The notes beneath the pieces were generated by a model. The model had not been told where the DNA came from. It did no database searches and saw nothing but the letters and a program-made list of their open reading frames with translations. Below, in pieces: positions 46,213 through 54,744 of a stretch of DNA of 64,000 nucleotides. Within the stretch, counting starts at the first letter, position 1. Each line of letters starts with the position of its first letter. A program made the position numbers and the translations under genes. Source of the DNA: CAYGLF01 sp964350945 (GTDB lineage Bacteria > Chlamydiota > Chlamydiia > Chlamydiales > JAAZZY01); the NCBI GenBank assembly GCA_964350945.1, contig CAYGLF010000008.1, positions 4,726 to 68,725 of the forward strand, written 5' to 3'.

Positions 46213-46249
46213 ATAGAACTCTTTTTTTTAATTAAAAAACGAGTTCTAT
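46213..46249 (+). terminator. Possible terminator hairpin after rpsD
   Basis: ATAGAACTC and GAGTTCTAT flank an inner T8/A6 complementary stretch, giving a long hairpin starting nine bases after the rpsD stop. It lacks a clean T run downstream on the plus strand, so a protective 3' hairpin is an alternative. Confidence 0.5.
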
Positions 46250-46316
46250 TTAATGATTAGAGTTATTATATTCTCTCTCCATATAATCGATTTCAACTAA
46301 TTTAATGGAGGTTTAC

Positions 46317-47465
46317 ATGTCATCTATTTATTCACAACTCCCGTCTTTTCCTAGCGAGCGTTTTCAACAGTTAAGCAACACTCTTTCAAACTATTCTGAT
46401 CAGGCGAAGCAAAGCGCTATAGAAGCCAAAAGACAGTTAAGCAACACCCTTTCAAACTATTCTGATCAGGCGAAACAAAGCGCTATAAAAGCTAAAAGCC
46501 TGATCTATTCAGCGAGTCAACGCCTCGAGAAAGCATCATCTACTGAATTCACAATCACCACTGTAACAGCTGCAGTGACAGCTTTTACCCTAACCACATT
46601 TTTCATGTTTCTGACATCTAGAGAAGCTCTTTCAAAACCTGCAGAGGCAGCCGCATCACCCGACTTGCAACCAACAGCTTTTCCTTGCCCTTCACAACCT
46701 CTGTCTAATGGGACTGACTCACCATTTTTCAACACAACCTTTACTCCAATTAGGCAGCCTGTAGCTACTCCTGCACCGGCTAAAGTAGTTCCTGCAGCAC
46801 AGCCTACCACTGCCCCAACACTTTCTAGAAAAGTTCCTACAACTCCCCCAACAATAGATCAAAGAGTTCCGGCACCACCACCTGCGATCACCCCATCCTT
46901 TTTAGGAAACTCGAGTACAACAAATCGTTCAGTAGAAACAACTACTCCTATTGAAGATCAAAAAATTGCTATTTGTCAAAACATTCCTAGCAAGCTTTTA
47001 GCATATGATGGACAGGGGGGAGAGTTTCTTCAGAAGATGGATGCTACCCATATTTTACAAAAGGTAGTTCCTATTTGTGAAGATATAATGGAAAGAACGG
47101 AACCAGTAACCATTCGAAAAGACGACCTTCAAAGAGAAAAAGGTTTTAATAATCGCGTATACCTTGCTTTACACCTGCTTACCCATGGCAGCATTGAGGT
47201 TGCCTGTCCTGCCCTTAAAAAAATCTTTGACACTCAAGTTTATGATCAAGTAGAGAAAAAAACATATTCAATGAGTCAGTTATTTAAATCTATTTCAGGA
47301 AGAACCACTCGTGGAAAGATTTCCTCTGAAAGCAAAATGAGCCAAATTATTGCAAATATTTACAACAGCGCTCTTCATCATTGCCCTGAAAAGTACCAAC
47401 TAGAAGAAAAGGCTGAACCTTTTTTTAGCACAACTTTAGCGACACTTACTGCCAAATTTTTCTAA
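46317..47465 (+). CDS. Pro/Thr-rich single-membrane-segment protein, unknown
   Basis: 382 residues from ATG 46317, where GGAGG lies five bases upstream; the ATG at 46305 contains that site within its codons and is less likely. Residues about 14-57 consist of a 22-residue unit repeated twice (QLSNTLSNYSDQAKQSAI). A hydrophobic segment follows at about 80-98 (TVTAAVTAFTLTTFFMFL), then a Pro/Thr/Ala-rich stretch (about 110-210) and a folded-looking C-terminal domain (about 215-382). No signal peptide. I do not recognise it; a type III secreted or envelope protein is possible. It is inserted between rpsD and murJ relative to C. trachomatis. Its stop overlaps that of murJ (CTAA). Confidence 0.65.
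   Translation: MSSIYSQLPSFPSERFQQLSNTLSNYSDQAKQSAIEAKRQLSNTLSNYSDQAKQSAIKAKSLIYSASQRLEKASSTEFTITTVTAAVTAFTLTTFFMFLTSREALSKPAEAAASPDLQPTAFPCPSQPLSNGTDSPFFNTTFTPIRQPVATPAPAKVVPAAQPTTAPTLSRKVPTTPPTIDQRVPAPPPAITPSFLGNSSTTNRSVETTTPIEDQKIAICQNIPSKLLAYDGQGGEFLQKMDATHILQKVVPICEDIMERTEPVTIRKDDLQREKGFNNRVYLALHLLTHGSIEVACPALKKIFDTQVYDQVEKKTYSMSQLFKSISGRTTRGKISSESKMSQIIANIYNSALHHCPEKYQLEEKAEPFFSTTLATLTAKFF
46368..46499 (+). repeat. Tandem duplication of a 66-base unit
   Basis: Two adjacent 66-base copies (46368-46433 and 46434-46499) differing at only a few positions, in frame within the Pro/Thr-rich membrane protein gene. Each encodes 22 residues beginning QLSNTLSNYSDQAKQ. The near identity indicates a recent duplication. 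Confidence 0.92.
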
Positions 47466-49078
47466 ACAGAGTCTGGTTTATCTTCAATCTCGACAAATGG
47501 GATATAAGAAAATAAAGAAAGAACTTCTTTTACCTTAAAAAATTTAGCCATCATAAATAGAAAGCCTAGAAATATTAGGCTTTCTGTGGCAAAAATACTG
47601 ACTTGTTCACCCAAGCCCCGAGGAAAATAAAGTAAAAGGTTACTTGCAACCCATGGATTCATAACGACTGAGAATAGGTAGGCTAATAATGCGCTCGCTC
47701 CAGTAATTAAAAAAATGGGGGTTATTGATTTAAAAAAAGTTCCTAGCCGGCTGAGTGGAAGGCTTTTATTAAGATAGTAAAATAAGATGAAAAGCTGAAC
47801 CCAAGCACAAAGAGCAGTTGCCAAAGCGACTGAATAACTCGGCAGCTTTAAGATAAAAGCAAAGAAGCAGTTTAGCAAAATATTAAGCATCATCGCAATA
47901 ACAGAAGCTCGCGTGGGCTTTTGATATTGATTTTGCACATAAAAAGCGGGCGCTAATACTAAAATCAGTCCTTGAGGGATCAACCCTAGTGAGTAACCCC
48001 ATAAAGCATAGGTCGTATGGTGGGCAGAAAACAAATCAAACATTCCCCTTCCATAAAATAAATTAACACACGTAGGCCCTATCCATATCAGAGCAATAGT
48101 ACAGGGGATAAGCACCCCCATCGCCTGAGAAAATGAATAGTCTAAAAGGCTAATAAATTCCTCATTGTCTTCTCTAAAAGCTCTAAATAGCGGTGGTAAA
48201 ATAGCCCCTGCCATTGCCACACCAAAAAGAGCTAAGGGGACTTGTTCAATTCGAATGGCGTACCATAAATACGCTGGCCCCTCTAAAGCAATGGAGCGCG
48301 CAAAAACACCATCTAGAGCACTGTTAATCTGTGTGGTAGAAACCCCTATAATTCCAAGGCCAAAGGGCTTGGCAATGTTTTTAAAACTTCTATTTATGCT
48401 TTGGATGCTCCACCTTCGTGTCTTGGGTAGATTCGCTCGTAGATAAAGCAAAGCTTTAGGCAGTAAGGCAACCCACTGGGCTAAAAGCCCTAGAGCCATC
48501 CACAAGGATAAATAGATAACGGCCTTATTCGGAGGTGTTTTGATATGTAGCAACACTCCAAAAATCCACAAACAATTAAAAATAAAGGACGAGGCTGCTG
48601 GAACAAAATACTGTCCAAGGCACTGCATTAGCGAGCTTGCAAAGGCAGTATTACAAACAAAAAATAGAGTAGGGAATAAGATCATACTCAGTACCAGAAT
48701 CTGAGTGTTATTCTCATCTAGATTTAGAATGGAAAGACACCCACCGAGAGTAAATTCGGCGACCCCAATAATAAACAGCAGACTAATTCCGATTAAAAGA
48801 GAGAGATCTTTAAAAAATAGAGCTGCCTTTTCCTCTGACTCCTCTCTGATTTTTTCAAAAGAGGGTACAAAAGCTGCATGCAAAGCCCCCTCCCCAAAGA
48901 GGCGACGAAGCAGGCTGGAGAATCTAAATGCCAGCATAAGAGCTGCGATTTGAGGGCTCGACCCAAAGGTATAAGCCATGACAATATCTCGAACAAACCC
49001 AGATGCACGACTCAAAAGGGTTCCTGAAAATGAACTCCTTGCTGATTCATTAATAATTTTTTCTTTGGCAAAGTTCAT
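47462..49078 (-). CDS. murJ: Lipid II flippase MurJ
   Basis: 538 residues with about 14 membrane segments. The N-terminus SARSSFSGTLLSRASGFVRDIVMAYTFG and LRRLFGEGALHAAFVPSFE are MurJ/MviN signatures. It moves lipid-linked peptidoglycan precursor across the inner membrane. Matches CT624, supporting active peptidoglycan synthesis. The 3' end shares a 4-base stop overlap with the preceding convergent gene; nfo is divergent. Confidence 0.95.
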   Translation of the reverse strand: MNFAKEKIINESARSSFSGTLLSRASGFVRDIVMAYTFGSSPQIAALMLAFRFSSLLRRLFGEGALHAAFVPSFEKIREESEEKAALFFKDLSLLIGISLLFIIGVAEFTLGGCLSILNLDENNTQILVLSMILFPTLFFVCNTAFASSLMQCLGQYFVPAASSFIFNCLWIFGVLLHIKTPPNKAVIYLSLWMALGLLAQWVALLPKALLYLRANLPKTRRWSIQSINRSFKNIAKPFGLGIIGVSTTQINSALDGVFARSIALEGPAYLWYAIRIEQVPLALFGVAMAGAILPPLFRAFREDNEEFISLLDYSFSQAMGVLIPCTIALIWIGPTCVNLFYGRGMFDLFSAHHTTYALWGYSLGLIPQGLILVLAPAFYVQNQYQKPTRASVIAMMLNILLNCFFAFILKLPSYSVALATALCAWVQLFILFYYLNKSLPLSRLGTFFKSITPIFLITGASALLAYLFSVVMNPWVASNLLLYFPRGLGEQVSIFATESLIFLGFLFMMAKFFKVKEVLSLFSYIPFVEIEDKPDSV

Positions 49079-49195
49079 TTAACGTTAATATGATAAGAGT
49101 GAGTACTGGAACAATAAACGATAAATTTAAATTATTGTCAACATTTCAAATGATTGGTAACCTATATATTTTCTTTTTCTAATAAAGATTTTAAT

Positions 49196-50044
49196 ATGGA
49201 ACAATTAATTGGGGCCCACACCTCTGCATCGGGCGGCGTTTTTAATGCTATTTACAATGGCATGGAAATTGGAGCGACTACCATTCAGTTATTTACAAGT
49301 AACCAAAAGCAATGGAGGGGCCGTAAATATGATGAAGATGAGTTGGAAAAATGGTTTGAAGCACTCGCCCAATCTAAAATTGAAAAAATAATGAGTCACG
49401 ACAGCTACTTGATTAACTTGGGTTGTCCTAATGAAGAGAACCTTCTCAAAAGCCGCAAGGCCTTTGCTGAGGAAATTGAGCGCTGTAATCAGCTAAAACT
49501 CTCTTATTTAAACTTCCATCCAGGAGCAGCCCTTAAGGAAAGTGTAGAACAGTGTTTGGAGCTGATTGTAGAAAGTCTCAAACAAGTATCCCCTCTTTTA
49601 CAAAATTCAGACCTACGACTTTTAATTGAAGCGACCGCAGGGCAGGGCTCTACTGTTGGGCATACATTTGAACAACTAGGTTACTTAGTTCACCAAACTA
49701 AAGAAAGTGTTCCAATCGGCGTTTGTATTGATACCTGTCATATCTTTACAGCTGGCTATGATATACGTAATATGTCTGCCTGGGAAAAAACGCTAGATGA
49801 CTTTGACAAGCATGTGGGCCTTGAGCACCTCTATGCTTTGCATGTCAATGACTCTAAGTTCCCACTAGGATCACGAAAAGATCGCCATGCCCCCATAGGG
49901 GAGGGAGATATCGGCATCGAGGGATTTGAGGCTATGATGCAACACCCTGCCTTGGCCAAGCTCCCCAAATACTTAGAAACTCCCGGAGGAATGCCTGCTT
50001 GGGAAGAAGAAATTAAACTGTTAAATAGCTTTGCAAAACACTAA
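49196..50044 (+). CDS. nfo: Endonuclease IV (AP endonuclease)
   Basis: 282 residues from ATG 49196 (MEQLIGAHTSASGG); an earlier in-frame start would add 14 unconserved residues. The TIM-barrel zinc-site motifs of Nfo are visible: GAHTSASGG, LNFHPGA, EATAGQG, CIDTCHIFTAGYD, HVNDSKFPLGSRKDRH and GEGDIGIEGF. It cuts DNA 5' to abasic sites in base excision repair. Matches CT625. asnS follows 15 bases later. Confidence 0.97.
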   Translation: MEQLIGAHTSASGGVFNAIYNGMEIGATTIQLFTSNQKQWRGRKYDEDELEKWFEALAQSKIEKIMSHDSYLINLGCPNEENLLKSRKAFAEEIERCNQLKLSYLNFHPGAALKESVEQCLELIVESLKQVSPLLQNSDLRLLIEATAGQGSTVGHTFEQLGYLVHQTKESVPIGVCIDTCHIFTAGYDIRNMSAWEKTLDDFDKHVGLEHLYALHVNDSKFPLGSRKDRHAPIGEGDIGIEGFEAMMQHPALAKLPKYLETPGGMPAWEEEIKLLNSFAKH

Positions 50045-50059
50045 AATTAGGATTTTTGA

Positions 50060-51427
50060 ATGAAAACTAGGGTAAAACACCTTCTGCAGAAAAACTCCCC
50101 ATATACTCTTGGCTCTTTGGTCACCCTACACGGTTGGGTGCGAACTCTTAGAGATCAAAAAAAATTCGCTTTTATAGAAATCAACGACGGTTCTTGCTTA
50201 AAAGGAATCCAGGTGATCGCAAATGCTGATTTAGCCAATTTTCAAGAAGTGGTTGAAAAGGTCTCCACGGGAGCTGCTCTAAAAATTGAAGGTAAATTAG
50301 TCGAAAGCCCTGGAAAAGGACAAAGTGTTGAAATCCACGCTGAAAAAATTGAAATCATCGGCCTGAGTGATGAGAGCTACCCGCTACAAAAAAAGCGACA
50401 CTCTTTTGAATTTTTAAGAACAATTGCCCACTTACGTCCTAGAACTAACACCCTAGGCGCCATCGCACGCATCCGCAACGCTCTTTTTTTTGCCTCACAT
50501 AGATTTTTCCAAGAAAGAGGTTTTATCTCTGTTCAAACCCCTATTATCACTACTTCGGACTGTGAAGGAGCTGGTGAGATGTTCCAGGTAACCACCTTAA
50601 AACCGGGGCAAGATCCGAAAGAAGATTTCTTTTCAAAACCTGCTTTCTTAACCGTTTCAGGACAGTTGAATGCTGAGGCATATGCTCTTTCTCACACCGA
50701 TGTCTACACTTTTGGCCCTACCTTCCGTGCTGAAAATTCCAACACTTCACGCCATCTTGCAGAATTTTGGATGTTAGAGCCCGAAATGGCATTTGCAGAT
50801 TTAAAAGACGCCTATACCCTCGCCCAAGACTATTTAAAATATGTCTTAAAAGACCTTTTAGAAAACCACATAGAAGATTTAAACCTCTTTAATCAATTTG
50901 TTTCTAAAGGGCTGATTGAAAAGCTTGAATCAGTGGTCACCAGTCCTTTTGAGGTCATCAGCTACACAAAAGCGGTTGAGATTTTAGAAAAAGCAACTAA
51001 AAAATTTGAATTTCCAATAAAGTGGGGCGTCGATTTGCAATCAGAACATGAACGCTACATCACTGAAGAATATTTAAAACAGCCTGTGGTGGTAACTGAT
51101 TACCCGAAAGATATTAAAGCTTTTTACATGCGTAATAACGAAGATGGGAAAACATGTGCTGCCATGGATGTTTTGTGCCCTGGGATCGGAGAAATTATGG
51201 GAGGGGCTCAAAGGGAGGAACGCCTTGACGTTTTGACTCAAAAAATCAAATCGATGGGCTTAAATCTTGATGACTACCAGTGGTATTTTGATCTACGACG
51301 ATTTGGAGGAACTCCTCATGCGGGTTTTGGCCTTGGATTTGAGCGTTTGATTCAATATGCTACTGGCATGGAAAATATTCGCGATGTGATCCCCTTCCCA
51401 AGGGCTCCTAAACACGCAGACTTCTAA
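50060..51427 (+). CDS. asnS: Asparaginyl-tRNA synthetase
   Basis: 455 residues of the class IIb synthetase family. OB-fold anticodon domain at about 18-100 (LVTLHGWVRTLRDQKKFAFIEINDG); class II core with motif 2 TFRAENSNTSRHLAEFWMLEPE, the AsnRS-specific form, and motif 3 GFGLGFERLIQYATG. It charges tRNA-Asn directly. From memory, C. trachomatis lacks AsnRS and makes Asn-tRNA by GatCAB amidation, so this gene is an addition relative to Chlamydiaceae. It follows nfo closely, with AGGAT before the ATG. Confidence 0.96.
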   Translation: MKTRVKHLLQKNSPYTLGSLVTLHGWVRTLRDQKKFAFIEINDGSCLKGIQVIANADLANFQEVVEKVSTGAALKIEGKLVESPGKGQSVEIHAEKIEIIGLSDESYPLQKKRHSFEFLRTIAHLRPRTNTLGAIARIRNALFFASHRFFQERGFISVQTPIITTSDCEGAGEMFQVTTLKPGQDPKEDFFSKPAFLTVSGQLNAEAYALSHTDVYTFGPTFRAENSNTSRHLAEFWMLEPEMAFADLKDAYTLAQDYLKYVLKDLLENHIEDLNLFNQFVSKGLIEKLESVVTSPFEVISYTKAVEILEKATKKFEFPIKWGVDLQSEHERYITEEYLKQPVVVTDYPKDIKAFYMRNNEDGKTCAAMDVLCPGIGEIMGGAQREERLDVLTQKIKSMGLNLDDYQWYFDLRRFGGTPHAGFGLGFERLIQYATGMENIRDVIPFPRAPKHADF

Positions 51428-51484
51428 AAAAATGGCATCTAAATTAACTTGATTCTTACATCATAATTAAACTAAAATTATCTA

Positions 51485-52798
51485 ATGATTTGGAACTTAT
51501 ATTTAAAACTAAAAAGTTTAAGCTCGTTTACGCTACCTAGCTTTTGCCTACAAGCTGGCATCGTTTTGGTATCTATATCCATTTCAAGTTTATTTTATCA
51601 CTTCACAACAAATAAACTAAAAGTTTTACAAGATAAAAATAACTTTAAGTCAACAATACTGACAACCAAAACATGTTACTTATTTTCACTGCTACTGTCA
51701 GTAAGCGTCCTTGTCCCAGCTTATATAATCTATGCAAATGACTCCATACCAGTAATTTTTTTAGCAACCATTCTGATACTTACTATTTTCATTATGAGAG
51801 TTATTAATTCTATTTTTAATAAGCCAGTTGCTCATTATCTAAGTGCTTCCATAACTCTTCTTTTCCTCCTAGCTTTGTCAGGATTTTACAAACCAATTTT
51901 TCAAACACTTTCACAAACTAATTTGGAAATCGGGGTCATTAAAACCTCTCTACTAAAATTAATTGAATCTGTTGCACTCATTGTCATTCTGGCATGGGGC
52001 GTTAGATTTATTTCAAAAAAAGTAGACCACAAGCTAGATCAAAATAAACACCTCAACAAATCAACAACTCTCTTACTTTCTAAGCTAAACAAAGCTGTTT
52101 TGATAGTAGTTTCAGGTTTTTTTGGAATATCAATTACAGGGATAGACCTCTCTATTTTTACCTTCTTTGCCGGAGCACTAGGGGTTGGAATCGCATTTGG
52201 CCTGAAAAACATTACTTCTAACTTATTTAGTGGGGTTGTTCTACTCATTGACAGGTCTGTTAAATTAGGGGATGTCATTGCGATCAAAGATGAAGGAGCT
52301 TATGGAGTTGTACATAAACTAAGCGCTAGATTTGTTTCTGTAAGAACTCGAGAGGGAATTGAGCACCTTATACCCAACGAAAAGCTCATCGATTTAAAAA
52401 TAGAAAACTGGACTCACAGCGACCCTTTGATCAGAGTTGGTATTGATTTTCATGTTGGTTTAAACACAGATATAAATTTTTTAGAGCAGATTTTATTGCA
52501 GATTGCTGGAACCACACAAAGAGTCCTTAAAGAGCCTGCCCCAAGCATCAGAGTCACTGATATTAACACAAATTGCATTGAAGCTCAGCTAAGGGTTTGG
52601 ATATCTGATCCTGAAAAGGGTAAAAGCTCAATAAAGAGTGACATTTACCGACAGGCTCTCATAGCTTTTAAGAAAGGTAATATTGAAATCCCTCTTCCCC
52701 CTCTTGAGCTCTACTTCAACCGAGATTTAAATGAAAACAAACTCTCTCAAAAAATCTCACAGCAAAAAATCTCACAGATTGAAGACTTAAAACTCTAA
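51485..52798 (+). CDS. MscS-family mechanosensitive ion channel
   Basis: 437 residues. About five or six membrane segments in the first 250 residues, then the MscS pore helix and beta domain: FFAGALGVGIAFGLKNITSNLFSGVVLLIDRSVKLGDVIAI, with the Gly/Ala pattern of the TM3 pore. The beta domain continues with VRTREGIEHLIPNEKL and ends in a C-terminal alpha/beta part with PLPPLELYFNRDL. It releases solutes during osmotic downshock. A short heptapeptide repeat (KISQQKISQ) lies near the C-terminus. Confidence 0.92.
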   Translation: MIWNLYLKLKSLSSFTLPSFCLQAGIVLVSISISSLFYHFTTNKLKVLQDKNNFKSTILTTKTCYLFSLLLSVSVLVPAYIIYANDSIPVIFLATILILTIFIMRVINSIFNKPVAHYLSASITLLFLLALSGFYKPIFQTLSQTNLEIGVIKTSLLKLIESVALIVILAWGVRFISKKVDHKLDQNKHLNKSTTLLLSKLNKAVLIVVSGFFGISITGIDLSIFTFFAGALGVGIAFGLKNITSNLFSGVVLLIDRSVKLGDVIAIKDEGAYGVVHKLSARFVSVRTREGIEHLIPNEKLIDLKIENWTHSDPLIRVGIDFHVGLNTDINFLEQILLQIAGTTQRVLKEPAPSIRVTDINTNCIEAQLRVWISDPEKGKSSIKSDIYRQALIAFKKGNIEIPLPPLELYFNRDLNENKLSQKISQQKISQIEDLKL

Positions 52799-52824
52799 AC
52801 AACGCCCCTTAAAAAAATTTCTTA

Positions 52825-54744
52825 TCAGAGAAACGTCAGCTGTTGCTTTTTGCTCGTAGAGACCTTGCGAACTTCCTTATTGGCAATGCGTTTTCCTTTA
52901 GCTGCCACCCCTTTAACTAAAACATCTTCAAATGAAAATTCCATTTGCTTTTGTTTGAGTTTGGGTTTAGCTGCAAAGTAGATATTCACAATGGGATTTT
53001 CATGATCAGTAAGAAGGTCTATAATAGAGCCTTCTTCAGCATAATGATAAACTTTCCCAAGGATAAATTTTGAAACTTTAAAGCGCTTTGCCAGTGCTAT
53101 CTTAGTTTTTGGGTCACGATAAATGCATGACATCACTTTATCTTGACTCACCATCTGAGAGTAAATAAGTTTATTCCCTCGAAGGACATACTCTTTCTCA
53201 GGAGGAGCAATCACTTGATAGGTCCCATCATCAAAATAGAGGACCAAACGATCCAAGTTGGTACAGTCAAAAACCTCTTCGGCGCTCACTTTGGTCCCAA
53301 CATATCCTGTCTCATAATCCACACAGATGCTGATGTCCTTTTCAACTGCTTTTTTACGATCAATTTCTTGCAAGGTCTCAATACTCGTCTTTCTAGGAAA
53401 CAGATCGCCATATTTTTTTAATAGATTTTGAATGTAACCAATTGTATAGGTCGTCAAATTTTTCAGGTTTTTTTCCACTTCCAAAACATTTTCCTGAAGC
53501 TCGATGATTTCCTTTTGCTGGCGGTCAATGTCAAACTTCGAGATTCTGCGAATCGCAATATTGAGCAGTCTCTCTCTATCTTCTTGATCAGGCGTTTTTT
53601 TCAGTTTAGGGTGAAAAGGCTTGAGCTGATCAGCGATTGCATCATGAATGGCAGGGTATGTTTTAAGATTCTCTATTTTTTTATACATCCGATTTTCAAT
53701 GAAAATCTGCTCAAGAGTCTTCTCGAAAATTTTTCTTAAGAGTTTTTTGTGGGAAATCTCCAATTCTCTTTTAAGAAAATCTGTTAAAGCACTGGTATGC
53801 AGCTTAAGGAGATCCTCGACATTAGTCTCCCAAGGCATTTGGTCTTTAATAACAAGTACTTGAGAATTAATAGAAACTTGACACTGGGTAAAAGCATAGA
53901 GGGCGTCTAAAATATCAGCAGCATACTGCCCACGAGGCAATTTTATTTCGATCTCTACTTTGTCTGAAGTATAATCATTAATAGATTCAATTTTAATACG
54001 ATTTTTCTTAGCCGCTTCATCAATTGAGTTGATCATTGATTCGGTAGAAGTTCCTGGGCAGATTTCTCTGATCACAATCGTTTTGGCATCCACAAGTTCA
54101 AGTTGTGCGCGCACTTTGATCTTTCCACGCCCTTTATCATACTCCGATACATCCATGCTACCCCCAGTTGCAAAATCTGGGTACAACTCGAAAGGCTTTT
54201 TCTTTAAAATAGCAATCTGAGCTTCTAGAAGTTCTTTAAAATTATGAGGCAAAATTTTAGTAGCCATTCCCACAGCAATCCCCTCTGCACCTTGCATCAA
54301 AACTAGGGGGATTTTAGCAGGCAAACAAACAGGCTCTTGGTTTCTTCCATCGTAGGAAGGAATATACTCCGTAATATCTTTATTATAGAGCGTCTCTTTA
54401 GCAAGAGACGAAAGCCTCGTCTCAATATATCTGGCAGCAGCAGCAGGATCTCCTGTAAAAAGATTGCCAAAATTTCCCTGCATATCTAAAAGATAGTTTT
54501 TATTCGCTAAGTTGATCAAAGCATCTGTAATTGGTCCATCTCCATGAGGGTGGAGCGCCATAGTTTGCCCTGCAACATTTGCGACTTTATGCATTTTACC
54601 ATCATCCATAGTCATCAAGGTATGTAAAATACGTCGCTGAACAGGCTTAAGCCCATCAATGGCATGAGGGATCGCGCGATCTAAAATCACATACGAGGCG
54701 TACTTTAGGTAGTTGTCTTGCATCAAATGCTTTAAATCATCCAC
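52825..54744 (-). CDS. parC: Type II topoisomerase subunit A (GyrA_2/ParC)
   Basis: 639 residues. Catalytic Tyr106 in AAAARYIETRL, preceded by HPHGDGPITDALINLA and the FGNLFTGDP region where fluoroquinolone resistance arises. The breakage-reunion domain and coiled coil (about 300-450) are intact; the C-terminal beta-pinwheel is shorter than in GyrA (about 830 residues), consistent with ParC. It passes DNA strands to decatenate chromosomes together with the adjacent ParE. Matches CT660 (gyrA_2). Its first codon overlaps the last base of the gyrB_2 gene. Confidence 0.94.
   Translation of the reverse strand: MDDLKHLMQDNYLKYASYVILDRAIPHAIDGLKPVQRRILHTLMTMDDGKMHKVANVAGQTMALHPHGDGPITDALINLANKNYLLDMQGNFGNLFTGDPAAAARYIETRLSSLAKETLYNKDITEYIPSYDGRNQEPVCLPAKIPLVLMQGAEGIAVGMATKILPHNFKELLEAQIAILKKKPFELYPDFATGGSMDVSEYDKGRGKIKVRAQLELVDAKTIVIREICPGTSTESMINSIDEAAKKNRIKIESINDYTSDKVEIEIKLPRGQYAADILDALYAFTQCQVSINSQVLVIKDQMPWETNVEDLLKLHTSALTDFLKRELEISHKKLLRKIFEKTLEQIFIENRMYKKIENLKTYPAIHDAIADQLKPFHPKLKKTPDQEDRERLLNIAIRRISKFDIDRQQKEIIELQENVLEVEKNLKNLTTYTIGYIQNLLKKYGDLFPRKTSIETLQEIDRKKAVEKDISICVDYETGYVGTKVSAEEVFDCTNLDRLVLYFDDGTYQVIAPPEKEYVLRGNKLIYSQMVSQDKVMSCIYRDPKTKIALAKRFKVSKFILGKVYHYAEEGSIIDLLTDHENPIVNIYFAAKPKLKQKQMEFSFEDVLVKGVAAKGKRIANKEVRKVSTSKKQQLTFL

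Noticed and set aside
46213..46249. Inverted repeat after rpsD as an insertion-sequence end
   Set aside because: There is no second copy, no target duplication and no transposase; an RNA hairpin after a gene is simpler.
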